A stretch of 51,094 bases of DNA from an uncultured Verrucomicrobiae bacterium (GTDB taxonomy: Bacteria > Verrucomicrobiota > Verrucomicrobiia > Limisphaerales > UBA1096), in the NCBI GenBank assembly GCA_937770485.1, contig CALJHX010000038.1:1-51094 (forward strand), written 5' to 3'. The position numbers and the translations under genes were made by a program. Every line of letters begins with the position of its first letter. Position 1 is the stretch's first letter. Below the pieces are notes generated by a model. That model made no database searches. It saw only the letters and a program-made list of their open reading frames with translations, and had not been told where the DNA came from. Below are positions 16,634 to 24,430 of the stretch, one piece after another.

Positions 16634-17851
16634 ATGGCATTGATTGTACAGAAATTCGGCGGGTCGTCGGTAGCCGACATCGACCGCATCCGCAATGTCG
16701 CCAACCGCGTAGCCGAGTACCGCCACCGCGGCGACCAGGTCGTCGTGGTCGTCTCGGCGATGAGGGGCGTCACCGACAACCTCATCGACATGGCCAAGTC
16801 GCTCATGCCGGTGCCCAGCGAACGCGAGATGGACATGCTGCTCGCCACCGGCGAACAGACCACCGTCGCCCTGCTGGCCATTGCGCTGCAGTCGATGGAC
16901 ATCCCGGCCGCGTCGCTGACCGGCGCGCAGGCCGGCATCGTGACGGACAGCGTCCACTCGAAGGCGAAGATCCGCAACATCACGCCAAAAAAAATCCACG
17001 CCATGCTCGACGCCGGCAATGTCACCATCGTCGCCGGGTTCCAGGGCGAGACGAGCGAGGGCCACATCACCACGCTGGGTCGCGGCGGCTCGGACCTCAC
17101 GGCGATCGCGCTGGCTTCGGCGCTCAAGGCCGACCTCTGCCAGATTTACACGGATGTCGACGGCGTTTACACCAGCGACCCGCGCATCGTGCCAACGGCG
17201 AAAAAGCTCGAGGAAGTTTCGTACGATGAGATGCTCGAGTTGGCCAGCCTCGGCGCGAAAGTGATGCAGTCGCGCTCGGTGGAGTTTGCAAAAAAGTTCG
17301 GCGTCATTTTCGAAGTTCGCTCCAGCCTCAACGACAACCCCGGAACCCTCGTGAAGGAAGAAACTAAAAGCATGGAAGACGTCGTGATTCGCGGCGTGTC
17401 GCTCGACAAGAACCAGGCCAAGGTCACTCTCGTCGGTGTGCCGGACAAACCGGGGATGGCCGCCCGCGTGTTCCAGCAGTTAGCCGACTCGGCGATCAAC
17501 GTGGACATGATCGTGCAGAACGTCAGCCACGGCAGCGACACCCCGTCGACTGACCTGTCGTTCACCATCGACAAGCCGGATGTGGCCAAGGCGCAGGGCG
17601 TCATCGACGGCATGCGCGGCGACATCAGCTTTGGCGAGGCACTCACCGACGAGAACATCGGCAAGCTCTCCATCGTCGGCGTCGGCATGCGCAGCCACTC
17701 CGGCATCGCAGCAAAGGTATTCGAGGTGCTGGCCGCGGCCGACGTCAACATCCAGATGATCTCCACCAGCGAGATCAAGATCTCCGTCGTCATCGGCATC
17801 GACAAGGCGGAGGAGGCCACCCGCGCCGTCCACGACGCCTTCCTCGGCTGA
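16634..17851 (+). CDS. lysC: aspartate kinase
   Basis: The 405-residue enzyme phosphorylates aspartate, the first step to lysine, threonine and methionine. The start at 16634 gives the conserved N-terminus MALIVQKFGGSSVADIDRI; an in-frame extension to 16457 overlaps the esterase gene and is rejected. The kinase domain (1-250) shows QKFGGSSV, VVVSAMRGVTDNL, TLGRGGSDLTAIALA and YTDVDGVYTSDPRIV. Two ACT domains follow (about 265-400, KVTLVGVPDKPGMAARVF and LSIVGVGMRSHSGIAAKVFEVL), which usually bind lysine or threonine for feedback inhibition. Length matches monofunctional alpha/beta-type bacterial LysC. No lysine riboswitch is seen in the 112-bp leader. Confidence 0.96.
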   Translation: MALIVQKFGGSSVADIDRIRNVANRVAEYRHRGDQVVVVVSAMRGVTDNLIDMAKSLMPVPSEREMDMLLATGEQTTVALLAIALQSMDIPAASLTGAQAGIVTDSVHSKAKIRNITPKKIHAMLDAGNVTIVAGFQGETSEGHITTLGRGGSDLTAIALASALKADLCQIYTDVDGVYTSDPRIVPTAKKLEEVSYDEMLELASLGAKVMQSRSVEFAKKFGVIFEVRSSLNDNPGTLVKEETKSMEDVVIRGVSLDKNQAKVTLVGVPDKPGMAARVFQQLADSAINVDMIVQNVSHGSDTPSTDLSFTIDKPDVAKAQGVIDGMRGDISFGEALTDENIGKLSIVGVGMRSHSGIAAKVFEVLAAADVNIQMISTSEIKISVVIGIDKAEEATRAVHDAFLG

Positions 17852-17855
17852 CACA

Positions 17856-17894
17856 CTTGGCCGGCGGCTCCCCGAAATGTAACCTCCGGCCAAG
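17856..17894. repeat. 9-bp inverted repeat of split motif arms after lysC
   Basis: CTTGGCCGG (17856-17864) and CCGGCCAAG (17886-17894) are exact reverse complements separated by 21 bp. They lie between lysC and the redoxin gene. No T-run follows. Confidence 0.5.
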
Positions 17895-17924
17895 CGGCCA
17901 CGTATCATTGGCTGGTATTTTCGG

Positions 17925-18533
17925 ATGAACCGCCCCCGACAGATTATCTGGCTCGCCACGCTGCTGGCGCTGACTTGCGCTTGGCCAATCGGCCTGACCG
18001 CACCGGCCAAGGCGAAACTGGTGTTCACCGATATCAACGGCAAAAGGCACGCACCGTTCACTTCCGGCAAGATAAAGGCGGTGGTGTTCCTTTTCCTGCT
18101 GCGCGACTGCCCGGTGTCCAACGTTTACACGCCGGAGCTCACCCGCATCCACAGGGAGTACTCGGGGAAGGGCGTCTCGCTCTACCTCGTGCATCCCGAC
18201 CGCGACACCGACGCCAAGGCCGCCAAGGCCCACGCCATCGAGTACAAACTCACCGCGCCACTGGTGCTCGATCACGACCACAAGCTGACCCGCCTCGCCG
18301 GGGCGGAGGTCATGCCAGAGGCGGCGGTGTTCGACGGGAAAGGGCTTCTCGTATATCGTGGGCGCATCGACAACCTTTATGCCGACTTCGGCAAAAAACG
18401 TGCCAAGCCGACCCGGCGCGACCTGCGCGAAACGCTCGACGCGCTGCTCGCCGGCAAACGCTTGGCCAAGCGCACCACCAAGGCGGTCGGCTGCTACATC
18501 GATTTTTCCAATGACAAAAAAGACAACAAATAA
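17925..18533 (+). CDS. secreted redoxin (thioredoxin-fold) protein
   Basis: The 202-residue protein has a signal peptide (MNRPRQIIWLATLLALTCAW) and a redoxin/AhpC-TSA-like fold. The redox motif is FLLRDCPVSNVYTPEL with a single Cys62; the usual CxxC second cysteine is replaced by Asn in the DCPVSN variant common in these exported redoxins. A second cysteine occurs near the end in KAVGCYI. Its stop at 18533 lies inside the next gene, which starts at 18511 in another frame. The pair is therefore probably translated together. It may be a redox partner or assembly factor for the downstream cytochrome/copper protein, an inference from context. Copies of the palindrome lie in the signal peptide (17981) and C-terminus (18462). 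Confidence 0.85.
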   Translation: MNRPRQIIWLATLLALTCAWPIGLTAPAKAKLVFTDINGKRHAPFTSGKIKAVVFLFLLRDCPVSNVYTPELTRIHREYSGKGVSLYLVHPDRDTDAKAAKAHAIEYKLTAPLVLDHDHKLTRLAGAEVMPEAAVFDGKGLLVYRGRIDNLYADFGKKRAKPTRRDLRETLDALLAGKRLAKRTTKAVGCYIDFSNDKKDNK

Positions 18534-20187
18534 ACTCATCCGTGCCGGGCTGGCGCTGGCCGGTTTTGCCGCGCTGCAACCCACCGCGATCGCCGACGCC
18601 AAGGCCAAGCCGACATTCACCGAGGACATCGCGCCTATCATTTACAACAACTGCACCGAGTGCCATCGCACCGGTCAGGCGGCACCGTTCACTCTCAAGT
18701 CCTACAACGACGTGAAGAAACGCGCGCGCCTCATCACCAAGGTCACCGAGGATCACTACATGCCGCCGTGGCACCCGGTCGAGGGCCATGGCAAATTCGT
18801 CGACGAACGCCGCCTGACCACCGACGAACTCGCCACGCTCAAGAATTGGTACAAGACCGGTATGGCCGAAGGGCCGGCTCACAAACTCCCCGAGCCGCCC
18901 AAGTTCGCCAGCGACTGGCTGCTCGGTGAGCCGGATCTCATCGTGAAAATGTCCAAGGCCTACACCATGCGCGCCGACGGCTCCGACATTTACCGCAGCT
19001 TTTGTATCCCTATGGATCTGAAAGAGGACAAGTGGGTCGCCGGCTTCGAGGTCCGCCCCTCGGCCCGCGCTGTGCTGCACCACGTCATAATCCGCATCGA
19101 CCAAAGCGGCGAGGCCCGCAAGGCCGATGGCGCAAAGGGGACGCCCGGCTTCAGCGGTATGCGAGGCTTCGGCCGCAGCTCGCGCGGCTCTCGTCGCGGT
19201 GGCAGTAACGACGTTTTCTCAGGCAGCCTTGGAGGGCTCGGTGGCTGGGCCGTTGGCGGCACACCGCGCATTCTCCCATTGGGCTTGGCCCGCAAACTCC
19301 CTGCCGGGGCCGACCTCGTGCTGAACTCCCACTTTCACCCCTCTGGCAAGGAGGAGGAGGAGCAGACCACCATCGGCCTTTACTTTACGGACAAAAAACC
19401 GGATCGGACGCTCATCGGGTTTCAGGTGCCGCCCATCTTCGGTAGCATCTCCGGGCTCGATATCCCGGCCGGCGAGAGCAACTACGAACTTACCAGCAAA
19501 TTCACCACACCGGTGGACATCGACCTTGTCGGCGTCGGCGCGCACATGCACTACATCGGCCACACGGCCAAGGCCCACGCCACACTACCGGACGGCACCG
19601 TCAAACCGCTGTTCTACATCGACGACTGGGACTTCAACTGGCAGGGCCGCTACACCTACAAGCAACCCATACGCCTGCCGGCCGGCACCAGCGTCGAGGG
19701 CACCGTCTCCTTCGACAACTCGGCCACCAATCCGCACAACCAATTCAACCCGCCGCGCCGAGTCCGCTGGGGGCTCGAGTCCACCGACGAGATGGGCAGC
19801 GTCATCTTTAGCGCCGTGCCCGCGAGCGAGGCGGACCTTGACAAATTCAACGCCGCCGTCCGCGACCACGCAGTTGATGAAGCCCGCCTGATGGCTGAGC
19901 GCCGGATCAGCGAACGTGCCGGGAGCAGCCGAAGCGGCCGAACTGGCTTGGCCGATCAACTGGAGCAATTCCGCAACCGCCGCCCCGGGGGCAACAGCGG
20001 CAACCGGCTCGGCGGCGACTGGCGCACCCGGCTCGGCGCGCGCCTCAAGGAACTGGACAAAAACAACAACGGCGAAATCGAGCCGGACGAAATCGATGAC
20101 CCCTCCCGCCGCTACATCCGCTTCGTCGACACCAACAAGGACGGCCGAGTCAGCAAGGAAGAGCTAAGCCAAATCGGCGAACGCTAA
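18511..20187 (+). CDS. secreted cytochrome c / copper type II monooxygenase-like / EF-hand fusion
   Basis: Starting at ATG 18511 (558 residues) there is a signal peptide, then a c-type heme motif CTECH (Cys48, Cys51, His52). Residues about 150-450 resemble the copper type II ascorbate-dependent monooxygenase (PHM) fold, with likely copper ligands His190-His191 (AVLHHVII), His274/His276 (NSHFHPSG) and His345/His347 (GAHMHYIG). A glycine/arginine-rich loop (about 208-250) is inserted. The C-terminus carries two EF-hand loops starting at Asp516 (DKNNNGEIEPDE) and Asp540 (DTNKDGRVSKEE). It overlaps the redoxin gene by 23 bp. The heme domain could deliver electrons to the copper sites; the substrate is unknown. 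It ends at a strong terminator. Confidence 0.88.
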   Translation: MTKKTTNKLIRAGLALAGFAALQPTAIADAKAKPTFTEDIAPIIYNNCTECHRTGQAAPFTLKSYNDVKKRARLITKVTEDHYMPPWHPVEGHGKFVDERRLTTDELATLKNWYKTGMAEGPAHKLPEPPKFASDWLLGEPDLIVKMSKAYTMRADGSDIYRSFCIPMDLKEDKWVAGFEVRPSARAVLHHVIIRIDQSGEARKADGAKGTPGFSGMRGFGRSSRGSRRGGSNDVFSGSLGGLGGWAVGGTPRILPLGLARKLPAGADLVLNSHFHPSGKEEEEQTTIGLYFTDKKPDRTLIGFQVPPIFGSISGLDIPAGESNYELTSKFTTPVDIDLVGVGAHMHYIGHTAKAHATLPDGTVKPLFYIDDWDFNWQGRYTYKQPIRLPAGTSVEGTVSFDNSATNPHNQFNPPRRVRWGLESTDEMGSVIFSAVPASEADLDKFNAAVRDHAVDEARLMAERRISERAGSSRSGRTGLADQLEQFRNRRPGGNSGNRLGGDWRTRLGARLKELDKNNNGEIEPDEIDDPSRRYIRFVDTNKDGRVSKEELSQIGER

Positions 20188-20210
20188 AAACCGGCAAAAT
20201 TTACTACTCA

Positions 20211-20241
20211 AAAGCCGCCAGGTTACACGGCGGCTTTTTTT
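20211..20241 (+). terminator. intrinsic terminator after the cytochrome/copper fusion gene
   Basis: A 9-bp stem AAAGCCGCC/GGCGGCTTT with a 9-nt loop is followed by a run of T to 20241. The A-run on its left also gives a weak terminator for the minus-strand bioF-like remnant. Confidence 0.9.
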
Positions 20242-20880
20242 CACCCACTCAATGCGGCAACTAAGTGTTCTAGCTGCTCACGGGTGTGTTCGCTGGAAAT
20301 GGCGAAGCGATAAAAAGCCCATTCGCTCCCCTTCGGGTAGCGAATGCACGAGGGATAAATGCCGGTGGCCAATAGCCGGTGGCTCAGCACCATGGCGGCT
20401 TTTTTTCCGGGACAATCGAGGCCGAATACCGGAAATGCCGAGTCGCCGCTTGGCTGCCCGGCGGCGAGCAACTTGGCCTTCACAAACGTGGTGTTGCGGC
20501 GGAGCCGCTTGGCCAAGGCGGGGCGGGTCCGCAGCAACTCAAGCGACGCCAGCATGGCCTTGGCCAAGCCGGCTGGCAACGAACTGCTGCCGGTAACGAC
20601 GTTGTTGCCGTCAAGCAGCGCCGACAACAGTGGCGGTTTCGCTGCCGAAAAACCTCACCAGCGACGTTTCGAGTTTGTCGTGCGCCGGGTGGTTGCCGGT
20701 GGTCATCCGCGACGCGCCGGTGCCGAGGCCGTCGCGGGCGGCAGCTTGCGCGTGGGCCTTGAGCAGCTTGGGATGGTGCGCGAGTCGATAGTAGTCGCAC
20801 CCGCCAAAATAAATCAGCCGCCTGCCGCGATAGCGCACGTGTGTGGCACCGTCCGGCTGGATGGCTTCGGGCAGACTCAC
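20241..20880 (-). pseudogene. BioF-like PLP-dependent acyltransferase with its central part deleted
   Basis: The N-terminal part from GTG 20880 (SLPEAIQPDGATHVRYRG, FGGCDYYRLAHHP, GTGASRMTTGNHPAHDKLE, FFGSETATVV) matches alpha-oxoamine synthases such as 8-amino-7-oxononanoate synthase. It stops at 20611. The C-terminal part in another frame (LLDGNNVVTGSSSLPAGLAKA to SEWAFYRFAISSEHTREQLEHL) follows directly. About 90 and 120 residues remain of the roughly 390 expected. The missing part includes the PLP-binding lysine, so the product cannot be active. The GTG overlaps the TPR stop (GTGA), which shows former translational coupling. Copies of the palindrome lie at 20509 and 20560, not at the junction (about 20612-20627). 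Confidence 0.85.
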
Positions 20881-21818
20881 GGCTTGGCCGGCGGCGGCTC
20901 GAGTTTCCGCAGGATGCCCGCCTTGAGTTCGGCGTACTGTGTTTCGTGCACCTTGGCCAGCAGCGCGCGTGCGGCGTCCGCTTGGCCAAGGTGCACGTGG
21001 ATGCGGGCGAGATGAATCCGCACGCCCTCCGCCTCGACCGGCGAAGGCGCGATCGTGAGGGCGTCGTTCCACGCGGCGAGTGCAGCCTTGGCCTCGAACG
21101 GCTGAGTGCCCAGTTGCGCCAAGGCCGCGTCGGTGGCAAGGGTGAAATTTTTTGGGTCGAGCGAGCGCGCTTTTTTGAAAAGCTCGAGCGACTTGGGCAC
21201 GATCAGGCTGCGGTCAATGAGGTAGTAGCGCGCCGCGTCGTCGGGGTAGGAAAATATCAGCGTGGCGAGATTTCGATAATAGAGCGCCTCCTTGGGAGCG
21301 AGTTCGGCGGCCTTGCCGAAGTGCCGGAACGCCTCGGCGATCCTGCCCTGTTTGCCGTACGCCTTGCCGATGTTGTTCCACGCGACCGGGTTTTTCGGCG
21401 CCAGCTCGAGCGCCTTCTTCCAATGCGACATAGCCTTGTCGATCTCGTTGATGTCGCTGAAAAAACTGCCGTACGCCAGCCGCGCACGGACGTGGCCAGA
21501 GTGGCGGATGAGAAACGCCTTGTACGCCTCGCCGACCTTGCTGAGCCGGTTGCGTACCTGCAAATCGAGCGACGCGGGATCGATGCCGACCTGCTTCGCG
21601 GTCAGCTTCGCATTGCTGCGAATCCATTTATCGACCTCGTCGTGAACCTTGTCGTCGAGCTCAAGCAATTCGCGGAACTCGCGCTCAATCACCGCACCGG
21701 ACGCGTCCGCCGGCTTGGCCTCCCCGGCCACCGCCTGGCCAAGCGGGAGCAGCAGCGCTGCAAAAAAAATGTTCCGAATGGATAACACCGGCGGGAATGA
21801 TTTAGTGGATGGTTTCAA
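20877..21818 (-). CDS. secreted TPR-repeat protein
   Basis: The 313-residue protein has an N-terminal signal peptide (SIRNIFFAALLLPLGQAVAGEA) whose coding sequence carries a one-base variant of the palindrome. Residues about 110-260 contain tetratricopeptide motifs (DKAMSHWKKALELAPKNPVAWNNIGKAY, EAFRHFGKAAELAPKEALYYRNLA, and ALAAWNDALTIAP). TPRs mediate protein contacts; the partner is unknown. It precedes the bioF-like remnant with a 4-bp overlap, so both once formed one translation unit. It is transcribed divergently from folC, and an inverted repeat covers its start. Confidence 0.82.
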   Translation of the reverse strand: MKPSTKSFPPVLSIRNIFFAALLLPLGQAVAGEAKPADASGAVIEREFRELLELDDKVHDEVDKWIRSNAKLTAKQVGIDPASLDLQVRNRLSKVGEAYKAFLIRHSGHVRARLAYGSFFSDINEIDKAMSHWKKALELAPKNPVAWNNIGKAYGKQGRIAEAFRHFGKAAELAPKEALYYRNLATLIFSYPDDAARYYLIDRSLIVPKSLELFKKARSLDPKNFTLATDAALAQLGTQPFEAKAALAAWNDALTIAPSPVEAEGVRIHLARIHVHLGQADAARALLAKVHETQYAELKAGILRKLEPPPAKP

Positions 21819-21861
21819 GTTTCAAGTTTTCAGTTTCGAGTAATGCGCTTGAAACTTGAAA
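21813..21861. repeat. 14-bp perfect inverted repeat between the TPR gene and folC
   Basis: TTTCAAGTTTCAAG (21813-21826) and CTTGAAACTTGAAA (21848-21861) are exact reverse complements with a 21-bp spacer. The left arm overlaps the first codons of the TPR gene. It could be an operator for the divergent pair or an interspersed repeat; nothing in the sequence decides. Confidence 0.75.
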
Positions 21862-21889
21862 GTTCGGTCTTGAGACTCCCCCGCGCATC

Positions 21890-23176
21890 GTGACGTATTC
21901 CGAAGCCATTCAACATCTGCTCGAGCTGACCCTGTTCGGCTCGAAGCTGGGGCTGGACAACCCCCGCCGACTCGCCGCGTTGGCCGGGTCGCCGCACAAG
22001 CGGTTGCGTTTTATCCACGTCGCCGGCACCAACGGCAAAGGCTCGGTCTGCGCGATGCTCGAGTCGATTTACCGCGAGGCCGGCCTGCGTACGGGGCTGT
22101 TCACCTCGCCGCACCTCGTGTCGTTCCGCGAGCGGATGCAGGTGAACCGCGAGTTGATCCCGGAGGGGGCGCTCGCCCGGCTGACGGCGCAGCTTCGCGA
22201 CTCAGCAGCGGGATTTCCCGAGGGCCAAGGGCCGACGTTTTTCGAGGTGGCGGTGGTGACGGCGCTGTGCCATTTCGCCGAGCAGTCGTGCGACATCGTG
22301 CTGTGGGAAACCGGCTTGGGTGGCCGGCTCGACGCGACGAACATCGTCACACCACTGGCCAGCGTGATCACCAACATCGGGCTCGACCACACGCGCTGGC
22401 TCGGCGAAACACACGGGGCGATCGCAGCCGAGAAGGCCGGCATCATCAAGCCCGGCATCCCAGCGCTGACGGCGGCCGCTCAACCGGAGGCGCTGGCAGT
22501 GATCCGCACCGAAGCGGCGAGGCAAGACGCGCAGCTGATCGAGCTAGGCCAAGCGGAGTCCACCGCCGACTTGCCGCTGCTCGGGCGGCATCAGCAAATC
22601 AACGCGAGTTTGGCCAAGGCGGTGGTCGAGCAATTGCAGGGAGAGTTGCCAGTGCCGCCTGAAGCGATTCGCGCCGGCTTGGCAAAGGTACATTGGCCGG
22701 GGCGACTGCAGGTCATCCGGCGCGGCAAACAGACGGTACTGCTCGACGGCGCGCACAACGCCGAGGGCGCAGCGATGTTGCGGCAGGCTTTGGCGGACGG
22801 GTTTTCCGCCGACTCGCCCGTTTTCATTCTCGGCATGGTGGACGAGAAGGACGGCGCGGGGTTTTGCGCCGAGTTGGCAACCTTGGCCAAGCGAATCGTT
22901 TTGTCGCCGATAAGCAGCGCCCGCTCGGCCAAGCCGGACAGTTTTGTGGTGGCGTGCCAAGCCGCCAATCCGGCGGCGGCGGTCGAGGTTGCCGAGTCGC
23001 TTGGCCAATCGCTGGAGTGGTGCGCGACCGAGCCGTTTGTGGTCGTCGCCGGGTCATTTTATCTAGTGGGAGAGGCAATGGAACGCCTCGGGGTGGCCCC
23101 AACGCCGAGCGAGGCCGAGCGGCAACTGAACGACTGGGGAGCGCCGGGACGCAAGCCAAAGACTCTTTCGGATTGA
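21890..23176 (+). CDS. folC: bifunctional folylpolyglutamate synthase / dihydrofolate synthase
   Basis: A GTG start at 21890 gives 428 residues. The enzyme adds glutamate to dihydropteroate and folates in the cytoplasm. Diagnostic motifs are the P-loop AGTNGKGSVCAML, SPHLVSFRERMQVN, ETGLGGRLDATN, IGLDHTRWLGET, AAEKAGIIKPG and LLDGAHNAEGA. Length is usual. Three palindrome copies fall in the gene, read as SLAKA, TLAKR and SLGQS. It is followed 41 bp later by tRNA-Glu. Confidence 0.94.
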   Translation: MTYSEAIQHLLELTLFGSKLGLDNPRRLAALAGSPHKRLRFIHVAGTNGKGSVCAMLESIYREAGLRTGLFTSPHLVSFRERMQVNRELIPEGALARLTAQLRDSAAGFPEGQGPTFFEVAVVTALCHFAEQSCDIVLWETGLGGRLDATNIVTPLASVITNIGLDHTRWLGETHGAIAAEKAGIIKPGIPALTAAAQPEALAVIRTEAARQDAQLIELGQAESTADLPLLGRHQQINASLAKAVVEQLQGELPVPPEAIRAGLAKVHWPGRLQVIRRGKQTVLLDGAHNAEGAAMLRQALADGFSADSPVFILGMVDEKDGAGFCAELATLAKRIVLSPISSARSAKPDSFVVACQAANPAAAVEVAESLGQSLEWCATEPFVVVAGSFYLVGEAMERLGVAPTPSEAERQLNDWGAPGRKPKTLSD

Positions 23177-23217
23177 CTTGGCGGGGGGAGTTTCGGCATA
23201 AAGCTCGGACACGGCGA

Positions 23218-23292
23218 GGCGCGTTGGTCTATCGGTTAGGACGCCGCCCTCTCAAGGCGGAAAGACGAGTTCAATTCTCGTACGCGCTACCA
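23218..23292 (+). tRNA. tRNA-Glu (anticodon CTC), CCA encoded
   Basis: The cloverleaf is complete: acceptor GGCGCGT with ACGCGCT (first pair G-U), D arm with TATCGGTTAGGA, anticodon stem CCGCC/GGCGG with loop CTCTCAA, and T arm ACGAG-TTCAATT-CTCGT. The anticodon CTC reads GAG. The 3' CCA is part of the gene (23290-23292). Confidence 0.93.
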
Positions 23293-23321
23293 TCTCGCCG
23301 ACACTGCGGCCGACAAAGCCC

Positions 23322-23690
23322 ATGACACCTTTTCAAATTATCTTCACTCCCACCGCCGCCGCCGAGCTCGGCACGCTGCCCAAGGAGCTGCAGTTGGAGA
23401 TTCTCGGGGATTTTCGAGGCCTGCCCAACGACGTCCGCAGCGACGAGATGGACAGCTTCGGCCGCCTCAACCGCGACGGGCGGCATCTGTTCCGTTTCCG
23501 ACTCGGCAGTTACCGGGTGTACTTCGAGCGACACGAGTTGGGAGTGCTGATTCACCGCATCCTGCACGCGAAGAAACATCTCCGGGATTTTCTCTTCCGC
23601 AACAAGCTGCCGGGCGGGGAGGATCGCGTGCTGGAGGAGACGCCGGAATTCTGGAAGCTGATCGAGTCGGCCAAGTCGGCCGACTGCTAG
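23322..23690 (+). CDS. RelE/ParE-like protein without adjacent antitoxin
   Basis: The 122-residue product shows the RelE fold pattern: IIFTPTAAAELGTLPKELQLEIL at the N-terminus, then the basic strands GRHLFRFRLGSYRVYFERH and VLIHRILHAKKHLRDF. The C-terminus (about residues 90-122) is an acidic extension longer than in typical toxins. No antitoxin gene lies upstream (tRNA) or downstream (HNH gene on the other strand). It could be an orphan toxin, a domesticated RNase-like protein or inactive. Its stop is one base from that of the HNH gene. Confidence 0.75.
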   Translation: MTPFQIIFTPTAAAELGTLPKELQLEILGDFRGLPNDVRSDEMDSFGRLNRDGRHLFRFRLGSYRVYFERHELGVLIHRILHAKKHLRDFLFRNKLPGGEDRVLEETPEFWKLIESAKSADC

Positions 23691-23691
23691 G

Positions 23692-24309
23692 CTACTGCAA
23701 ATCCTCGCCCAGTTCCACGTTCCAGTAGGCCATATCGAGGAAGTGCCGCCAGCTCTCGTGGTAGTGCAGGCTGAAGCTCACCTGCATGAACGGATGCCAG
23801 CGCGGCTTGCGCGGCTTGCGAACCAAGTGCAGCCCGGCCTGCTCCGGCGTGCGGTTGGACTTGCGCGAGTTGCACGGGACACAGGAGCAGACAATGTTTT
23901 CCCACGAGGTCGGGCCGTCCTGTTGTCGCGGCACGACGTGATCCAGGTTCAAGTCTTTCGTGTCGTATTTTTTACCGCAATACTGGCAGGTGTTTTTGTC
24001 GCGCTGAAAAATATTGTGCCGGGTGAACTTAACCTCCTTGCGAGGCACGCGATCGTAAACCATCAGCAGAATCACACGCGGCAAACGCAGCTTTATGCTA
24101 ACGCCATGGATGCTCTCGGGATCGGGTTTCTCCTCGGAAAGATCGGCCCACTGGTGAAAGCCAAACGTGTTGAAGTCGCCGTCCTCGCTGTGCACGACCT
24201 GCGCGTTGCCCTCGAAGAGCAGCGTCAAGGCTCTGCGGGCGGAGCAGATGTTTACGGCCTGCCAAAGCCGGTTCAGTACCAGAACCGGCTGATGTAACAG
24301 CGCTTCCAT
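23692..24309 (-). CDS. HNH endonuclease family protein
   Basis: The start at 24309 (MEALLHQPVLVLNRLWQAVN) is preferred to 24378 because that N-terminus is usual for this family. The 205 residues include an HNH core at about 110-160: CQYCGKKYDTKDLNLDHVVPRQQDG followed by ENIVCSCVPCNSRKSNRT, with two CxxC zinc pairs and the catalytic LDHVVPR His. This family of stand-alone HNH proteins is widespread in free-living bacteria and is not tied to an intron or phage here. The function is unknown, though DNA cleavage or repair is likely. It is convergent with the RelE-like gene. Confidence 0.88.
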   Translation of the reverse strand: MEALLHQPVLVLNRLWQAVNICSARRALTLLFEGNAQVVHSEDGDFNTFGFHQWADLSEEKPDPESIHGVSIKLRLPRVILLMVYDRVPRKEVKFTRHNIFQRDKNTCQYCGKKYDTKDLNLDHVVPRQQDGPTSWENIVCSCVPCNSRKSNRTPEQAGLHLVRKPRKPRWHPFMQVSFSLHYHESWRHFLDMAYWNVELGEDLQ

Positions 24310-24430
24310 GATCTGAAAAAGTGGCCGGGAGGCTATCACGGCCATTTTGATAGAGTCAAACATCAACGAAAACACCAATTTTAGCCTTCAATCCGGCCCG
24401 TGAGGATGGTACTTCGGCGGCGACGTTCAC

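Noticed and set aside
23322..24309. RelE-like gene and HNH gene as a toxin-antitoxin or defence pair
   Set aside because: They are convergent, not co-directional, and neither resembles an antitoxin or a known defence partner.
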